Of a stretch of DNA of 64,000 nt, positions 15,791 to 24,600 are shown one piece after another; position 1 is the first letter of the stretch, and each line of letters begins with the position of its first letter. The notes under the pieces are model-generated. The model searched no databases, was not told where the DNA came from, and saw nothing but the letters and a program-made list of their open reading frames with translations. Both the position numbers and the translations under genes were made by a program. The DNA lies in assembly GCA_963734055.1 (NCBI GenBank), contig CAVTFQ010000008.1:143074-207073 (forward strand), written 5' to 3'. Source of the DNA: CAIWHR01 sp963734055. Lineage in GTDB: Bacteria > Pseudomonadota > Gammaproteobacteria > Burkholderiales > Casimicrobiaceae.

Positions 15791-17620
15791 CTACCTGCAC
15801 GCTGTGCCGGGCGGCGCGAAGACCTGTCGCGTGATCGGCTTGGACTGCGCCACCGGCTCCGCCATCCCGCCAAGCTGCACCGAGTAGGCGAACGTCGCGT
15901 GGTTGCCGTCCGTGAACGTGAAGGTCGCCGTGCCCGCCTTCGTCGCGACGACGGCCGCCGGATCGAAGGGCAGGGCGCTGAACGGCGGTCCGGTCGTGCG
16001 ATACAGATCGCCGCCGTAGACGTTCGCGCCGGTCTCTGGAGCGGTGACGACAAGCCACAAAGGCGTTCCGTCGAGGTCGTACGTGAACCACGTCGCGAAG
16101 ATTGTGCCGCCCTGGTGGTTGAGATTGATTCCCCATCCCGACTCCGTGCCTGCCGGTGCCGCCCACCACAGGTCCTGGTAGTTCGTCGCCAGCGTCAGGT
16201 CCGGCTGCCCGCCCCATGTGCACGTCGGGACCGGTCCGAACACCTCCCGCGTGATCGGCTTGGTCTGCGTGACCCCGCTCACCGTGTACGCGAACGTCCC
16301 GTTGTTCGTGTCGCCGAAGGTCAACGTCGCGCTCCCTGCCGCCTCTTTGGTCACGTCCGCCGGACTCCATGGCACCGCGTTGAACGCCGGACCCCGCGTC
16401 CTGTAGAGCGTGCCGGTGTACGCGTTCGACCCCGACTTGGTCGCCGTCATCACGAGCCAGGATCCGCGACCGCTCGTGTCGTAGGTGAACCACGAGACGA
16501 AGAGCGTGTCGCCCTGGTGCGCGACGTTGAGTCCCCATCCCGCCTCGGCATTCGCAGGCGACGCCCACCACAGGCCCTGGTAGTTGTACGTGACGGGAGG
16601 CACTGGCGGCGCGTAGCCATCCATGGTCAGCGGCACCCGGTAGGGACCGTCAGAGGTCGCGATCACCAGCTCGCCCTTGCGCGTTCCCGAAAGGACCGGC
16701 CGCGCGGAGATCGCCACCTTGCACCCCGCGCCGGGCATGAGCGCGCCCGGGCCGCACGTGCCTCCGCTCACGAAGAATTCCGGGCTCGTGCTGCTGCTCC
16801 CGCCGACGGTGAGCGGCAACGTCGCCGTCGCGTCGTTGACGACGTCGATCGTCTGCGCGGCGGAAAGCACTCCGACCGTCTGCGCGCCGAAGTCGACGAG
16901 CGCCGGCAGCGAACACGCGTAGGCCGCCGATTGACCGCCGGCGGCGCCGTAGAGACAGCGGCATGCGCGGATGTCGTCCGGCTGCGGATCGCTGACGCTG
17001 CTGTACGGCGAATCGGGCAGTCCGGACATGAGCTGGTCGGGAAGGTTCGAGTGGCCGATGCCGATCGCGTGCCCCCACTCGTGCGTCCCGGTGCGGTCCA
17101 TTTGCGCGTTGGCGCTCGGCGGGGGCGCGCTGAACCGGCTCGGCGTGAACAGGATGTCGGCATCGACCAGCACCTGCTGATCCGGGGGCGCCGCGTTCCA
17201 CGTATACGTAAGGCCGAGCGTGCCGGGCGTGAGCTCGCGCCAGCCCACGACGTTGTAGTTGTCGGGCTTGGGGTCGCTGCCGTTGTAGGGCGGGACCGCC
17301 GTCGGTCCATCGTAGACGAACTGGATGCCGCAAACCGCCGACCACTTGGCCGCCGCGGCGGCAAGCGCGGCAACGGCCGTGCCCTCGTCCGCGAACGGCG
17401 ACGGCGCGATCGGTGCGCTCCCATGGTTGTAGTGCCAGTGGAGCACCTTCCCCGGCCAACGTGCGGGCGTCCCGAAGCTGAACTGGAATTCCGGCTGGAA
17501 AGGCGGCGGCGGCGCGCCGCCGGGGACCTGGCGCCGCACGAAGTCGCTTTCGCCGCGCGCGGGCGAGACCGGGGCGGCGAACAGGATCAGCGCGGCGGCC
17601 AGCGCGAGGCGGCGAAGCAT
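15791..17620 (-). CDS. Secreted matrixin-type zinc metalloprotease with C-terminal repeats
   Basis: 609 residues. A signal peptide (about 1-23) precedes a catalytic domain with HEWGHAIGIGH at 180-190, the HExxHxxGxxH zinc site of metzincins, and a Met-turn candidate at M198 (DQLM). A middle part around 235-325 has the flavour of an Ig-like beta-sandwich. The C-terminus contains two ~105-residue repeats, each opening YQ(G/D)LWWA(S/A)P followed by E(A/S)GWG(L/I)N, HQG and WFTYD and containing LYRT(R/T)GP, a motif set often found on exported gammaproteobacterial and betaproteobacterial proteins. The ATG at 17620 is selected for the signal peptide; a start 13 codons upstream is possible. Confidence 0.85.
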   Translation of the reverse strand: MLRRLALAAALILFAAPVSPARGESDFVRRQVPGGAPPPPFQPEFQFSFGTPARWPGKVLHWHYNHGSAPIAPSPFADEGTAVAALAAAAAKWSAVCGIQFVYDGPTAVPPYNGSDPKPDNYNVVGWRELTPGTLGLTYTWNAAPPDQQVLVDADILFTPSRFSAPPPSANAQMDRTGTHEWGHAIGIGHSNLPDQLMSGLPDSPYSSVSDPQPDDIRACRCLYGAAGGQSAAYACSLPALVDFGAQTVGVLSAAQTIDVVNDATATLPLTVGGSSSTSPEFFVSGGTCGPGALMPGAGCKVAISARPVLSGTRKGELVIATSDGPYRVPLTMDGYAPPVPPVTYNYQGLWWASPANAEAGWGLNVAHQGDTLFVSWFTYDTSGRGSWLVMTATKSGSNAYTGTLYRTRGPAFNAVPWSPADVTKEAAGSATLTFGDTNNGTFAYTVSGVTQTKPITREVFGPVPTCTWGGQPDLTLATNYQDLWWAAPAGTESGWGINLNHQGGTIFATWFTYDLDGTPLWLVVTAPETGANVYGGDLYRTTGPPFSALPFDPAAVVATKAGTATFTFTDGNHATFAYSVQLGGMAEPVAQSKPITRQVFAPPGTACR

Positions 17621-17864
17621 TGAGGCGGGTGCGGAAGGAATATGACAACAGAATAGCATCGGGGCCGGCGAGGGCACCCGCAATAGATCCGATCGGCGGA
17701 AATCCGCGGACCGGCGGCTTCGGCGCGGCCTTCCCCGTGGCCGAATGCGTTTCCTCGTCCTACGCCGGAATCCGTCGCCGGCGGACAGGTCGTGCAAACG
17801 GATGCGGGATATCGCGGCGGGTCCGCGCCTCCAACCTTTCGTGCACAGGAGGAAGGAGTTCCCC

Positions 17865-18050
17865 ATGAGACGCTGGATGATCGTGTCGCTCATGATCAGC
17901 GCGATGCTAGGGGCGTGCGTCGTCACCCCCGTCGGCTATCGCTACCACGACGACGGTTATTACGCGCGGGGCGGCCGCCATTACTACCACCCCGACTATC
18001 CCTATCGCGGCCATCCTTACCGCGACGAATATCATTACTACGGTAGGTAG
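17865..18050 (+). CDS. Small Tyr/His-rich lipoprotein
   Basis: 61 residues with a lipobox LGAC at about 15-18, so a 44-residue mature lipoprotein. The mature part is dominated by Tyr, His, Arg and Gly (YHDDGYYARGGRHYYHPDYPYRG). A very strong ribosome-binding site (AGGAGGAAGGAG) precedes the ATG. The function is unknown. The His-rich tail could bind metal, which is only a guess from composition. Confidence 0.75.
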   Translation: MRRWMIVSLMISAMLGACVVTPVGYRYHDDGYYARGGRHYYHPDYPYRGHPYRDEYHYYGR

Positions 18051-18145
18051 CGTCTAGTGTGAGCCGCTCGCGCCGCGGCGCCGTGGCGGCTGAGTTCGTC
18101 CCCGCTGCCCAAGGTCATCCGGCACGGCCGAAATGCGAGTCACCG

Positions 18146-18913
18146 ATGCGGATACTGGTCACCAACGATGACGGCATCTACAGCCCCGGACTTGCGTCGC
18201 TCGCGCGAGTGGCGTCGATGCTGGGCGAAGTGCGCGTGGTCGCGCCGCACGTCGAAATGTCCTCGGCCGCCCATTCGATCACGTCCGCGCGCCCGCTGAC
18301 CTTCAAGCGGACTCCGCTCGGCGGCTTCGTCGCACACCGAGTCAACGGAACGCCCGCCGACTGCGTCGCGCTCGGCGCGTTCGAATGGAAGGACGCCGAG
18401 ATCGTGCTTTCCGGAATCAACCTCGGCAGCAACCTGGGCAATTCGCTCTGGCCATCGGGGACCGTCGCCGCCGCGCGCCAGGCGGCGCTCATGGGACTGC
18501 GCGGCATCGCGCTCAGCACCCCCGCGGGTGGCGAGGAGGCCTATCTCACCGTGCTCGAGCCCTGGGTGCGTCGCGTCCTGGATTTCCTGCTTCCGATCGC
18601 CGATGTTCCGCTCGTCAACGTCAACTTTCCGGCGAAGCCCCCGCGCGGGATGAGATGGACGAGACAGTCGGTGCGGCACTACGACGGCAGGATCGTCCCG
18701 GGCGAGGATCCGATGGGGCGAAAGCACTTCTGGTTCACCGTCGCCCCAGTGGAGAACATCGACGAGGGAACGGACCGGTGGGCAGTCGAGCAAGGGTTCA
18801 TCTCGCTAATGCCGGTGCGTCTCGATTTGACCGACGAACGGGCGCTCGAAGACCTTCGTGCGCAGCACGCGACGCAGGACAGTGAGCTCGCACGCCCCAC
18901 GGCTTCCGCCTGA
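18146..18913 (+). CDS. surE: 5'/3'-nucleotidase SurE
   Basis: 255 residues, standard length. The metal-binding N-terminal motif MRILVTNDDGI is at residues 1-11, and the later SGINLGSNLG and WPSGTVAAARQAAL are family signatures. SurE dephosphorylates nucleoside monophosphates and short polyphosphates and is linked to stationary-phase survival. The partner genes pcm and nlpD, often adjacent in proteobacteria, are not here. It converges on the lipid-kinase-like gene with a 9-bp gap. Confidence 0.95.
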   Translation: MRILVTNDDGIYSPGLASLARVASMLGEVRVVAPHVEMSSAAHSITSARPLTFKRTPLGGFVAHRVNGTPADCVALGAFEWKDAEIVLSGINLGSNLGNSLWPSGTVAAARQAALMGLRGIALSTPAGGEEAYLTVLEPWVRRVLDFLLPIADVPLVNVNFPAKPPRGMRWTRQSVRHYDGRIVPGEDPMGRKHFWFTVAPVENIDEGTDRWAVEQGFISLMPVRLDLTDERALEDLRAQHATQDSELARPTASA

Positions 18914-18922
18914 ACGGACCTC

Positions 18923-19831
18923 TCAGGGCTGGCGCGGAACGAGCATTCGGACGCCGTCGCGCATCGCGAGGCGGATGGGCGCGCCGTTGCGACCGTCCGC
19001 CGACGTCCGGAGGTAGATCTCGTCGTCGACGTGAATGGGAAAGCCGCCCGACGCGAGCTCGAGGCGGCGGCCGCGAATCGTCGTCAGCTCATGGGGCCAC
19101 GCCGCCCCTTCCTCCTCCGCCTCGAGGCATTCGCGCAACAGCGCGCGCTCGAATTCCCGGACGACGACGACGTCGAACAGACGGTCGGAGGGATCCGCCG
19201 ACGCCGCGAGGAAGAGATTCGGTCCGACGAGGGGGATGTTCATCACCTCGAAGAGGACGAACCGGCCGCGGCACGGCCGCCCGTCGATGGTCGCGTCGAG
19301 CTGCACGCCAGGACAGTCGCGGAGATGACGGAGCGCGAGCCGCACGGCGCGCGCATTGCGCGAATGCTTCTTCTTGCGCTTGGGTGGGTTCTTGCGGTGC
19401 GCGGCGATGATCATGCGCGGGATCATCCCCACGCCGACCGACTCGACGAATTGGCGCTCGCCCCACGGGCCGGACGCCTCCCCGATGTCGAACCGCCGCT
19501 CTTCGGCGGTGTTCCATCCTGCCACCTGCTCGCGCAGCGTGAACCGAGTCAGGCCGAGCGCCGTGCAGATGTTGTTCGCGGTTCCCATCGGCAACGGCGC
19601 GATCGGGATGCGCTTCCGGTGGAGGAGCTTCGCGACCTTGGCGATCGTGCCGTCGCCCCCTGCAACGGCGACGAGGTCCGCGGGACGCGCCAGGAACTCC
19701 GCGAGGTGCGTGTCCTTCGACGAGCGGTATCGCAGGGCATGCCCCTGGCCGCGGACCAGCTCGAACAACTCGTCCAGGTCCGGGCCCCGGCCGTCGCCCG
19801 CAATCGGGTTGTAGACGAGTGCAACACGCAT
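18923..19831 (-). CDS. Diacylglycerol kinase/sphingosine kinase family protein
   Basis: 302 residues. The DAGK catalytic domain has the nucleotide-binding motif AVAGGDGTIAKV (about 56-67) and the following PLPMGTANNICTALGL, where GTANN is the usual substrate/nucleotide loop. Members phosphorylate lipids, as in YegS. GFPIHVDDEIY near the C-terminus fits the beta-sandwich domain. It starts MRVALVYNPIAG, a conventional family start. The product lipid cannot be predicted. Confidence 0.88.
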   Translation of the reverse strand: MRVALVYNPIAGDGRGPDLDELFELVRGQGHALRYRSSKDTHLAEFLARPADLVAVAGGDGTIAKVAKLLHRKRIPIAPLPMGTANNICTALGLTRFTLREQVAGWNTAEERRFDIGEASGPWGERQFVESVGVGMIPRMIIAAHRKNPPKRKKKHSRNARAVRLALRHLRDCPGVQLDATIDGRPCRGRFVLFEVMNIPLVGPNLFLAASADPSDRLFDVVVVREFERALLRECLEAEEEGAAWPHELTTIRGRRLELASGGFPIHVDDEIYLRTSADGRNGAPIRLAMRDGVRMLVPRQP

Positions 19832-20131
19832 TTGAGGGATCGGCGCGGCATTCGCGGCCGCCTTGCCTTCGATGGGCGAATGGTGAACGCACGATCCCCG
19901 ATCGCTTGTCGGCAGGTTTCTGATACTCGCGTACGGGAACGCCGTTCCGCGGCGCGGCCAAGCCCTTACAGGCGCCTCAGGCTCGCGGGGATTGCACCCG
20001 CCCCGCGAGGCCGCCGTTTCGCCCTCAGGATGTCATGGGATTCCTGGTCCGAAGGGAGAGCCCGCGGCCGTTGACAACCGCCCATGCGGGCGCGCACGAT
20101 CATCGAACTTGGTTCGACGACGGAGGACGTG

Positions 20132-20413
20132 ATGTTGCGCGATATCTCGCTCGCTCTTGCCGTGTTGACCTTCGCCAGCGCCGCGGCCGCCGACTGCGGC
20201 GCCTCCCACGGGGCCAAGCGTGCAATCACCGATGACCAGGCGCAGGCAACCCCGGCTCCGGTCAAGAAGGCCGCGCTCACGCCATCGCGAAAGAACGTCG
20301 CCGCCTGCCGAGGCGATTGCGCCGACCAATCGGCGAAGGTCAAGGAAAGCGCGCCGGGTGCGGTCGCGCTCGCGCGAAACGCTGCGCCCGAGGCCGCCAA
20401 GCCCGAGAACTGA
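20132..20413 (+). CDS. Small secreted protein of unknown function
   Basis: 93 residues. MLRDISLALAVLTFASAAAADCG is a good signal peptide, followed by a low-complexity mature part with few cysteines (ADCGAS, ACRGDCAD). GGAGG lies 5-9 bp before the ATG at 20132, which is why this start is preferred over 20084. A Rho-independent terminator follows 24 bp after the stop, confirming a transcription unit. The ~300 bp upstream holds no gene and probably its promoter. No family recognised. Confidence 0.6.
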   Translation: MLRDISLALAVLTFASAAAADCGASHGAKRAITDDQAQATPAPVKKAALTPSRKNVAACRGDCADQSAKVKESAPGAVALARNAAPEAAKPEN

Positions 20414-20436
20414 CTCGAGTCCGCACGCGTATCGAG

Positions 20437-20463
20437 GAGCCCGCTTCGTGCGGGCTCTTTCGT
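20437..20463 (+). terminator. Rho-independent terminator
   Basis: An 8-bp perfect stem GAGCCCGC/GCGGGCTC with loop TTCGT (20437-20457) is followed by TTTCGTTT. It ends the small secreted protein gene and faces the convergent AlgH-family gene. Confidence 0.85.
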
Positions 20464-20501
20464 TTGCCGCGCCGGCTGCAACAGAGGTGCCTGCCGGAGG
20501 G

Positions 20502-21086
20502 TCAGGTGCCGCGCACTGCCTCCGGCTCCTGCGGCCCGGCCCAGGGGCGAGCGGGCTTGGCGCTGAAGATGGTCTCCGGATTGGCGGGCGCAAGCGTCCA
20601 GTCGTCATTGGCGATCTCGGCCTCGAGCTGACCCGGCCCCCAGCCGGAGTAGCCGATGAATATCAGCAAGCCCTCCATGGGCCTCTCGCGGGCCAGCAGC
20701 TTCCGCAGCAATTCCGGGTTGGTGCTGATGCAGACGCCGTCGAGAACCTGGACTGCGTGCTCGGGAGGCGTATCGGCGCGAAAGAGGAACGACACCGACG
20801 TCAACTGGACCGGGCCGCCGAATCGCACCTTGTCGTCCAGCCGCGCGAGACGTTCGAGATCGGGAAAGAGCCGGGCGACGGGTATCGACGTCGGGCGGTT
20901 GAGGATGAGCCCCCCCGGCGCGGGACCGATGTTGTTCAGCACGAGCACGACCGAATCCTTGAAGTTCGGATCGGGCATATGTCTGCGAGCCTCGAGCAGG
21001 ATCGCGGTCAAAGGCTTCGCGGTGTCAGCGGATGTCGGGCACGACATCCCGAACAGAAGCAGCAGTGCAAGCAGCGCTCGGAGCAC
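20502..21086 (-). CDS. YqgE/AlgH family protein with signal peptide
   Basis: 194 residues. The AlgH/UPF0301 fold is clear: MPDPNFKDSVVLVLNN, GGLILNRPTSIPV, FGGPVQLTSVSFLFR and the YSGWGPGQLEAEIANDDW signature. Unusually, a 20-residue hydrophobic leader (MLRALLALLLLFGMSCPTSA) precedes the domain, so this copy appears exported, possibly as a lipoprotein-like protein (Cys16); ordinary AlgH proteins are cytoplasmic. It could be a paralogue of a housekeeping copy elsewhere. The biochemical role of the family is unknown. Confidence 0.88.
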   Translation of the reverse strand: MLRALLALLLLFGMSCPTSADTAKPLTAILLEARRHMPDPNFKDSVVLVLNNIGPAPGGLILNRPTSIPVARLFPDLERLARLDDKVRFGGPVQLTSVSFLFRADTPPEHAVQVLDGVCISTNPELLRKLLARERPMEGLLIFIGYSGWGPGQLEAEIANDDWTLAPANPETIFSAKPARPWAGPQEPEAVRGT

Positions 21087-21133
21087 GTGAGGTCACGAGG
21101 CTCGATCCGGACGCCTCTTTGTTGCGCCGACGA

Positions 21134-21508
21134 TCATCCTTGGCTTCGTGGCAGCCGGATGGCAACTCCGTAGCAAATGAACCCCGGCTCGCTGTTCCGG
21201 AACCAGGTCGAGCGGCCGTAGTCGAGGCAACTGACGCTGATCAGCGCGTCCGCGTTCAGACGTGCCGCCTCGGACTGCAGCGCGGCGACGGCCTCCTCCC
21301 TTTTCGGGAACGTCGGAAGCCGGTAGGCCGTTCGCCACGAGTCCGCCCAAAGCGGGCCCAGGACCTCGTACGGCTTTCCGACGTACGGGTTCGCTTCGAA
21401 AACCTGCACGGCCGCGGCATCGCCCGCTGGCGGAGAACTGGCGCACCCGCAGGCCAGGCCCACGGCAGCCGCGATCAACAAAGAGTAGGCCGGGATTTCG
21501 ACTCGCAT
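21134..21508 (-). CDS. Putative lipoprotein
   Basis: 124 residues. The N-terminus (MRVEIPAYSLLIAAAVGLACGCASSP) has a lipobox-like ACGC/GCAS site. The rest, with EEAVAALQSEAARLNADALISVSCLDYGR, recalls YbjQ/RcsF-like small folds, in which a helix is followed by ADA(L/V)I(S/N)V and a strand. That resemblance is weak, so only lipoprotein is asserted. It lies between the AlgH-family gene and the zinc cluster on the same strand. Confidence 0.65.
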   Translation of the reverse strand: MRVEIPAYSLLIAAAVGLACGCASSPPAGDAAAVQVFEANPYVGKPYEVLGPLWADSWRTAYRLPTFPKREEAVAALQSEAARLNADALISVSCLDYGRSTWFRNSEPGFICYGVAIRLPRSQG

Positions 21509-21649
21509 GTCGTTAGCCCCTTGGCACGGTCTGCCGGCGGCTCACGAGATGCCCGGAGCGAGCCCGTGAGCGGAGGACGGCGAGCGCGGAGATAAAAATA
21601 GCATACCTAACGCCTCGCAGCCGGCGCGTGCGTCGGACGATCCTCGCTG

Positions 21650-22156
21650 CTACCGACGGGTCAGGTCGATGGCCTCGGCGTCGGTCAGACGGTAGAGCAC
21701 GCCGGTGGGATCATTCTTCAGCACGGCGAACTTGCCGCCCAGCAGGATAGGCTCGAATCCGTAGGCGATCTTCTTCTTCGCAATGACCTCGACAATTGCG
21801 TCAGGTCCCGCCGGCAGGCAAAAGGGGCAGTGGGGCGGCACGGCAGAGAGAAGAAAGTGATGCTGCTGGTCTCCGAGATCGAGCGGCAGAACGAATCCCT
21901 GCACCCGGACCGTCTTGCTGTCCAGACTGAGGATATCGCCGCTGAAGCGCGGGACCATCACGCCATCCTGCTTGACCGGCTCGACCTGGCTCAGCGTTTT
22001 CCAGGAAACGACGCCCTGCATCTCGGGCAGCACCGAGGCGCTGAACAGGGACGCCGTCGGCAAGCCGGTCGCCGCGATGCCCTTGTCGAACGCGTCGGCC
22101 GGCGGCGCGGCAGCGAGCAGGACCGCCATGGCCGAAGTGCCGAAGATCTCCCGCAT
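21650..22156 (-). CDS. DUF3299 family periplasmic protein
   Basis: 168 residues from ATG 22156, which has GGGAG eight bases upstream. A signal peptide (about 1-22) is followed by VSWKTLSQVEPV, VRVQGFVLPLDLGDQQHHFLLSAVPPHCPFCLPAGPDAIVEV, the recognisable DUF3299 core with its CPFC motif. The gene diverges from zur across a palindromic operator, and the products of zur and the ABC genes on the other side suggest that it works in zinc-starvation physiology. The HH and CPFC residues could bind metal, which is inference. Confidence 0.85.
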   Translation of the reverse strand: MREIFGTSAMAVLLAAAPPADAFDKGIAATGLPTASLFSASVLPEMQGVVSWKTLSQVEPVKQDGVMVPRFSGDILSLDSKTVRVQGFVLPLDLGDQQHHFLLSAVPPHCPFCLPAGPDAIVEVIAKKKIAYGFEPILLGGKFAVLKNDPTGVLYRLTDAEAIDLTRR

Positions 22157-22276
22157 GACGTGCTCCCTTCCGGTCGTGTGAAGCCCGGCGAACGCGGCGG
22201 CGGGCTCGAACTCCAGGGCGATTGAGACAGGTCGGCCGCCCGCGAGTTTCGCGCCGGCGACGAGTTGTAGCAGTAA

Positions 22277-22298
22277 CGATAATGCTATATCATTATCG
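22277..22298. promoter_or_regulatory. Probable Zur operator
   Basis: Perfect inverted repeat CGATAATG-N6-CATTATCG in the 169-bp divergent region between the DUF3299 gene and zur. Spacing, AT-rich centre and arm sequence resemble Fur/Zur boxes. It would let zinc-loaded Zur repress both transcription units and itself. It lies about 28 bp before the zur start codon, consistent with covering that promoter. Confidence 0.75.
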
Positions 22299-22325
22299 AC
22301 TTTCAAGCAACCCCTTCCCTTTCCC

Positions 22326-22703
22326 ATGGCTGCAATGGAACGCGACACCCGTCAGCGCGAAGCCATCAAGGCGGTCATCAAGGCTGCGCAGCGACCGCTG
22401 CTTGCGAGCGAGATCCTCGAGGCAGGGCGCGGGATCGTCCGGGCACTGGGCATTGCGACCGTCTACCGCAATCTAAAGCTCCTCGTCTCCGAGGGCACCC
22501 TCCAGGTCATCACGCTGCCCGGAGAGGGCCCGCGCTACGAGATGAGGGAGTCCGGGCACCACGACCACTTCCAGTGCACGACGTGTCGCCGCGTCTACGA
22601 CGTGCCCGGCTGTCCGGGCGACATGCGCCGCCTTGCGCCGCGCGGCTTCACCGTCGACCACCACCATGTGACGCTCTACGGGCGTTGCGCGGAGTGTCGA
22701 TAG
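22326..22703 (+). CDS. zur: Fur family regulator, Zur-type
   Basis: 125 residues. Winged-helix N-terminus with the Fur recognition helix GIATVYRNLKLLVSEG (about 42-57). The metal-binding C-terminus has HHDHFQCTTC (His78 onwards, Cys84, Cys87) and CAEC (Cys121, Cys124), the structural zinc site, plus DHHHVTLYG. Zur assignment comes from context: a ZIP transporter, DUF3299 and ABC genes. Two short in-frame starts (22326, 22335) are possible. The ABC ATPase gene starts 20 bp downstream, so zur probably leads this operon. Confidence 0.85.
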   Translation: MAAMERDTRQREAIKAVIKAAQRPLLASEILEAGRGIVRALGIATVYRNLKLLVSEGTLQVITLPGEGPRYEMRESGHHDHFQCTTCRRVYDVPGCPGDMRRLAPRGFTVDHHHVTLYGRCAECR

Positions 22704-22722
22704 GCCGATTCCCTGGCTGGCC

Positions 22723-23379
22723 ATGATTCGCCTCGCGGGCCTTCGCTTTGCCTACGGCGGCGGCGACGACGTCTTGCATGTGGACGAATTCGCGCTGGAG
22801 CCGGCATGCAACATTCTCGTCGTCGGTCCCTCCGGCTGCGGCAAGACAACGCTGCTGCACCTGATCGCCGGCCTCCTGGAGCCCACCCGCGGGTCGGTGG
22901 TGGTCGACGGACAGGACCTGTCGGCGCTTTCCCCGCGTGCGCGGGACCGCTTCCGCGGCCGGCATATCGGCATCGTGCTGCAGCAGTTCCACCTGCTTCC
23001 GACACTGACCGCGATGCAGAATCTGCTGGTTGCGCAGAGCATCGCCGGTCTCCGCGTGGAGCGCTCGGCCGCCCTGGCAACGCTTGGCGCGCTGGGTGTC
23101 GACGACAAGGCCGGTTCCTATCCCCATCAGCTCTCGGTGGGTCAGCAACAGCGGGTCGCCATCGCCCGGGCGTTGGTCAATCGTCCCAAGCTCCTGCTCG
23201 CGGACGAGCCGACGTCGAATCTCGATGACGAGGCGTGCGCTTCGGTCGCCGATCTCCTGCTCGGCGCCACCCGGCAGCATGCGGCATCGCTCGTGATCGC
23301 GACGCACGACACGCGCCTGAAGGCGAAGATCCCGCGGCAACTGGAGTTGCCGCGCCGCCCCGCGGAAGGCCGCGGATGA
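22723..23379 (+). CDS. ABC transporter ATP-binding protein (LolD/MacB type)
   Basis: 218 residues: Walker A GPSGCGKTT (about 37-45), Q-loop in LQQFHLLPTLTAMQN, signature LSVGQQQRVAIARAL, Walker B LLLADEPTSNLD and H-loop ATHD. This is the LolD/FtsE/MacB class that works with FtsX-type permeases in mechanotransmission rather than classic import. Its TGA overlaps the permease ATG (ATGA). Cytoplasmic face of the inner membrane. Part of the zinc-linked operon. Confidence 0.92.
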   Translation: MIRLAGLRFAYGGGDDVLHVDEFALEPACNILVVGPSGCGKTTLLHLIAGLLEPTRGSVVVDGQDLSALSPRARDRFRGRHIGIVLQQFHLLPTLTAMQNLLVAQSIAGLRVERSAALATLGALGVDDKAGSYPHQLSVGQQQRVAIARALVNRPKLLLADEPTSNLDDEACASVADLLLGATRQHAASLVIATHDTRLKAKIPRQLELPRRPAEGRG

Positions 23380-24578
23380 ACCTGCTGCAGCTCGCGTGGA
23401 GCTACCTTCGGGCACGACCACTCGGCACGCTGCTCAACGTATTGCTGCTCGCTCTCGGCGTCGGAACGATCGGGTTCGTCTTGATCGTCAACGGGCAGAT
23501 CGGCAGCAGTCTCAATCGCGACGCCCGCGGCATCGACCTCGTGGTCGGCGCCAAGGGCAGCCCGATCCAGCTCATGCTGGCCGGGATCTTTCACCTCGAC
23601 GTCCCGACCGGCAACATCCCGCTCAAGTCCGCGCAGGAGCTGGCGAAGAACCCGCTGATCAAGAACGTGATTCCGCTTTCCATTGCCGACAGCTTCCGCG
23701 GCTTCTGGATCATCGGGACCACACCCGGCTACATCGACCTCTACCATGGCGAGCTCGCCGCGGGTCGGGTTTGGAGCGGCAAGATGCAGGCCGTGTTCGG
23801 TGCGACGGTCGCGGCCCGCACCGGGCTCGGCGCCGGCGACCGATTCGTCGGCTCCCACGGCCTCGCGGAAGGCGGGCCGGTGCACGGCGACTCGGTTTAC
23901 TCGGTGGTCGGCGTTCTGCGTCCGACCGGGACCGTTCTCGACCGGCTCGTCCTCTGCGACACGGAGAGTGTCTGGTTCGTCCATGAAGGCAATATCACCG
24001 ATCCCGACGAGAGAAAGGTCGTCGAGGACGAGCGACAGGTGACCATCCTGCTCGTGCAATACGCGACGCCGCTCGCCGCGGCGACGCTGCCGCGCAAGAT
24101 CAACTCCGACACCAACATGCAAGCGGCGTCACCGGCGTACGAAACCGCGCGCCTGTTTCGGATGATCGGCGTCGGGGCCGACGTGATACGCGCCTTCGGC
24201 GGCGTCGTGCTGGCCACGGCTGCGCTGTCGCTGTTCATCGCGCTCTATCACGCCCTGAACGAGCGCGCGTACGACATCGCCGTGCTGCGTACGCTCGGGG
24301 CACGGCCGACCAGCATCGCGGTGATGCTGATGCTCGAGGCGCTGATCCTGGCCGTCCTCGGCGGCATTCTCGGCCTCCTCCTCGCGCACGGCCTCGCGGC
24401 GATCCTCGCGTGGTGGATGGTGCGCCAGGAGAGCATTCCGATCGATGCGTGGGAGGTGTCCGGCCGAGAACTCTGGTTGCTGGTGCCTTCGCTGCTAGCC
24501 GCGGCGCTGGCCGCCTTGCTGCCGAGCTGGCGGGCGGCGCAGGCAAACATCTCGGCGACGCTCGCTCGCCGGGGATGA
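23376..24578 (+). CDS. ABC transporter permease (FtsX/MacB family)
   Basis: 400 residues. One N-terminal transmembrane segment (LGTLLNVLLLALGVGTIGFVLIV), a ~220-residue periplasmic domain and three C-terminal segments, the last two around LMLEALILAVLGGILGLLLA and LLVPSLLAAALAALLPS. This layout fits the MacB_PCD/FtsX class. YDIAVLRTLGA is the characteristic cytoplasmic loop. It pairs with the preceding ATPase. In zinc-responsive clusters similar pairs accompany DUF3299 proteins; the transported or extracted substrate is unknown. Confidence 0.9.
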   Translation: MNLLQLAWSYLRARPLGTLLNVLLLALGVGTIGFVLIVNGQIGSSLNRDARGIDLVVGAKGSPIQLMLAGIFHLDVPTGNIPLKSAQELAKNPLIKNVIPLSIADSFRGFWIIGTTPGYIDLYHGELAAGRVWSGKMQAVFGATVAARTGLGAGDRFVGSHGLAEGGPVHGDSVYSVVGVLRPTGTVLDRLVLCDTESVWFVHEGNITDPDERKVVEDERQVTILLVQYATPLAAATLPRKINSDTNMQAASPAYETARLFRMIGVGADVIRAFGGVVLATAALSLFIALYHALNERAYDIAVLRTLGARPTSIAVMLMLEALILAVLGGILGLLLAHGLAAILAWWMVRQESIPIDAWEVSGRELWLLVPSLLAAALAALLPSWRAAQANISATLARRG

Positions 24579-24600
24579 CGGTCGACTGAAGGAGAGTCCC

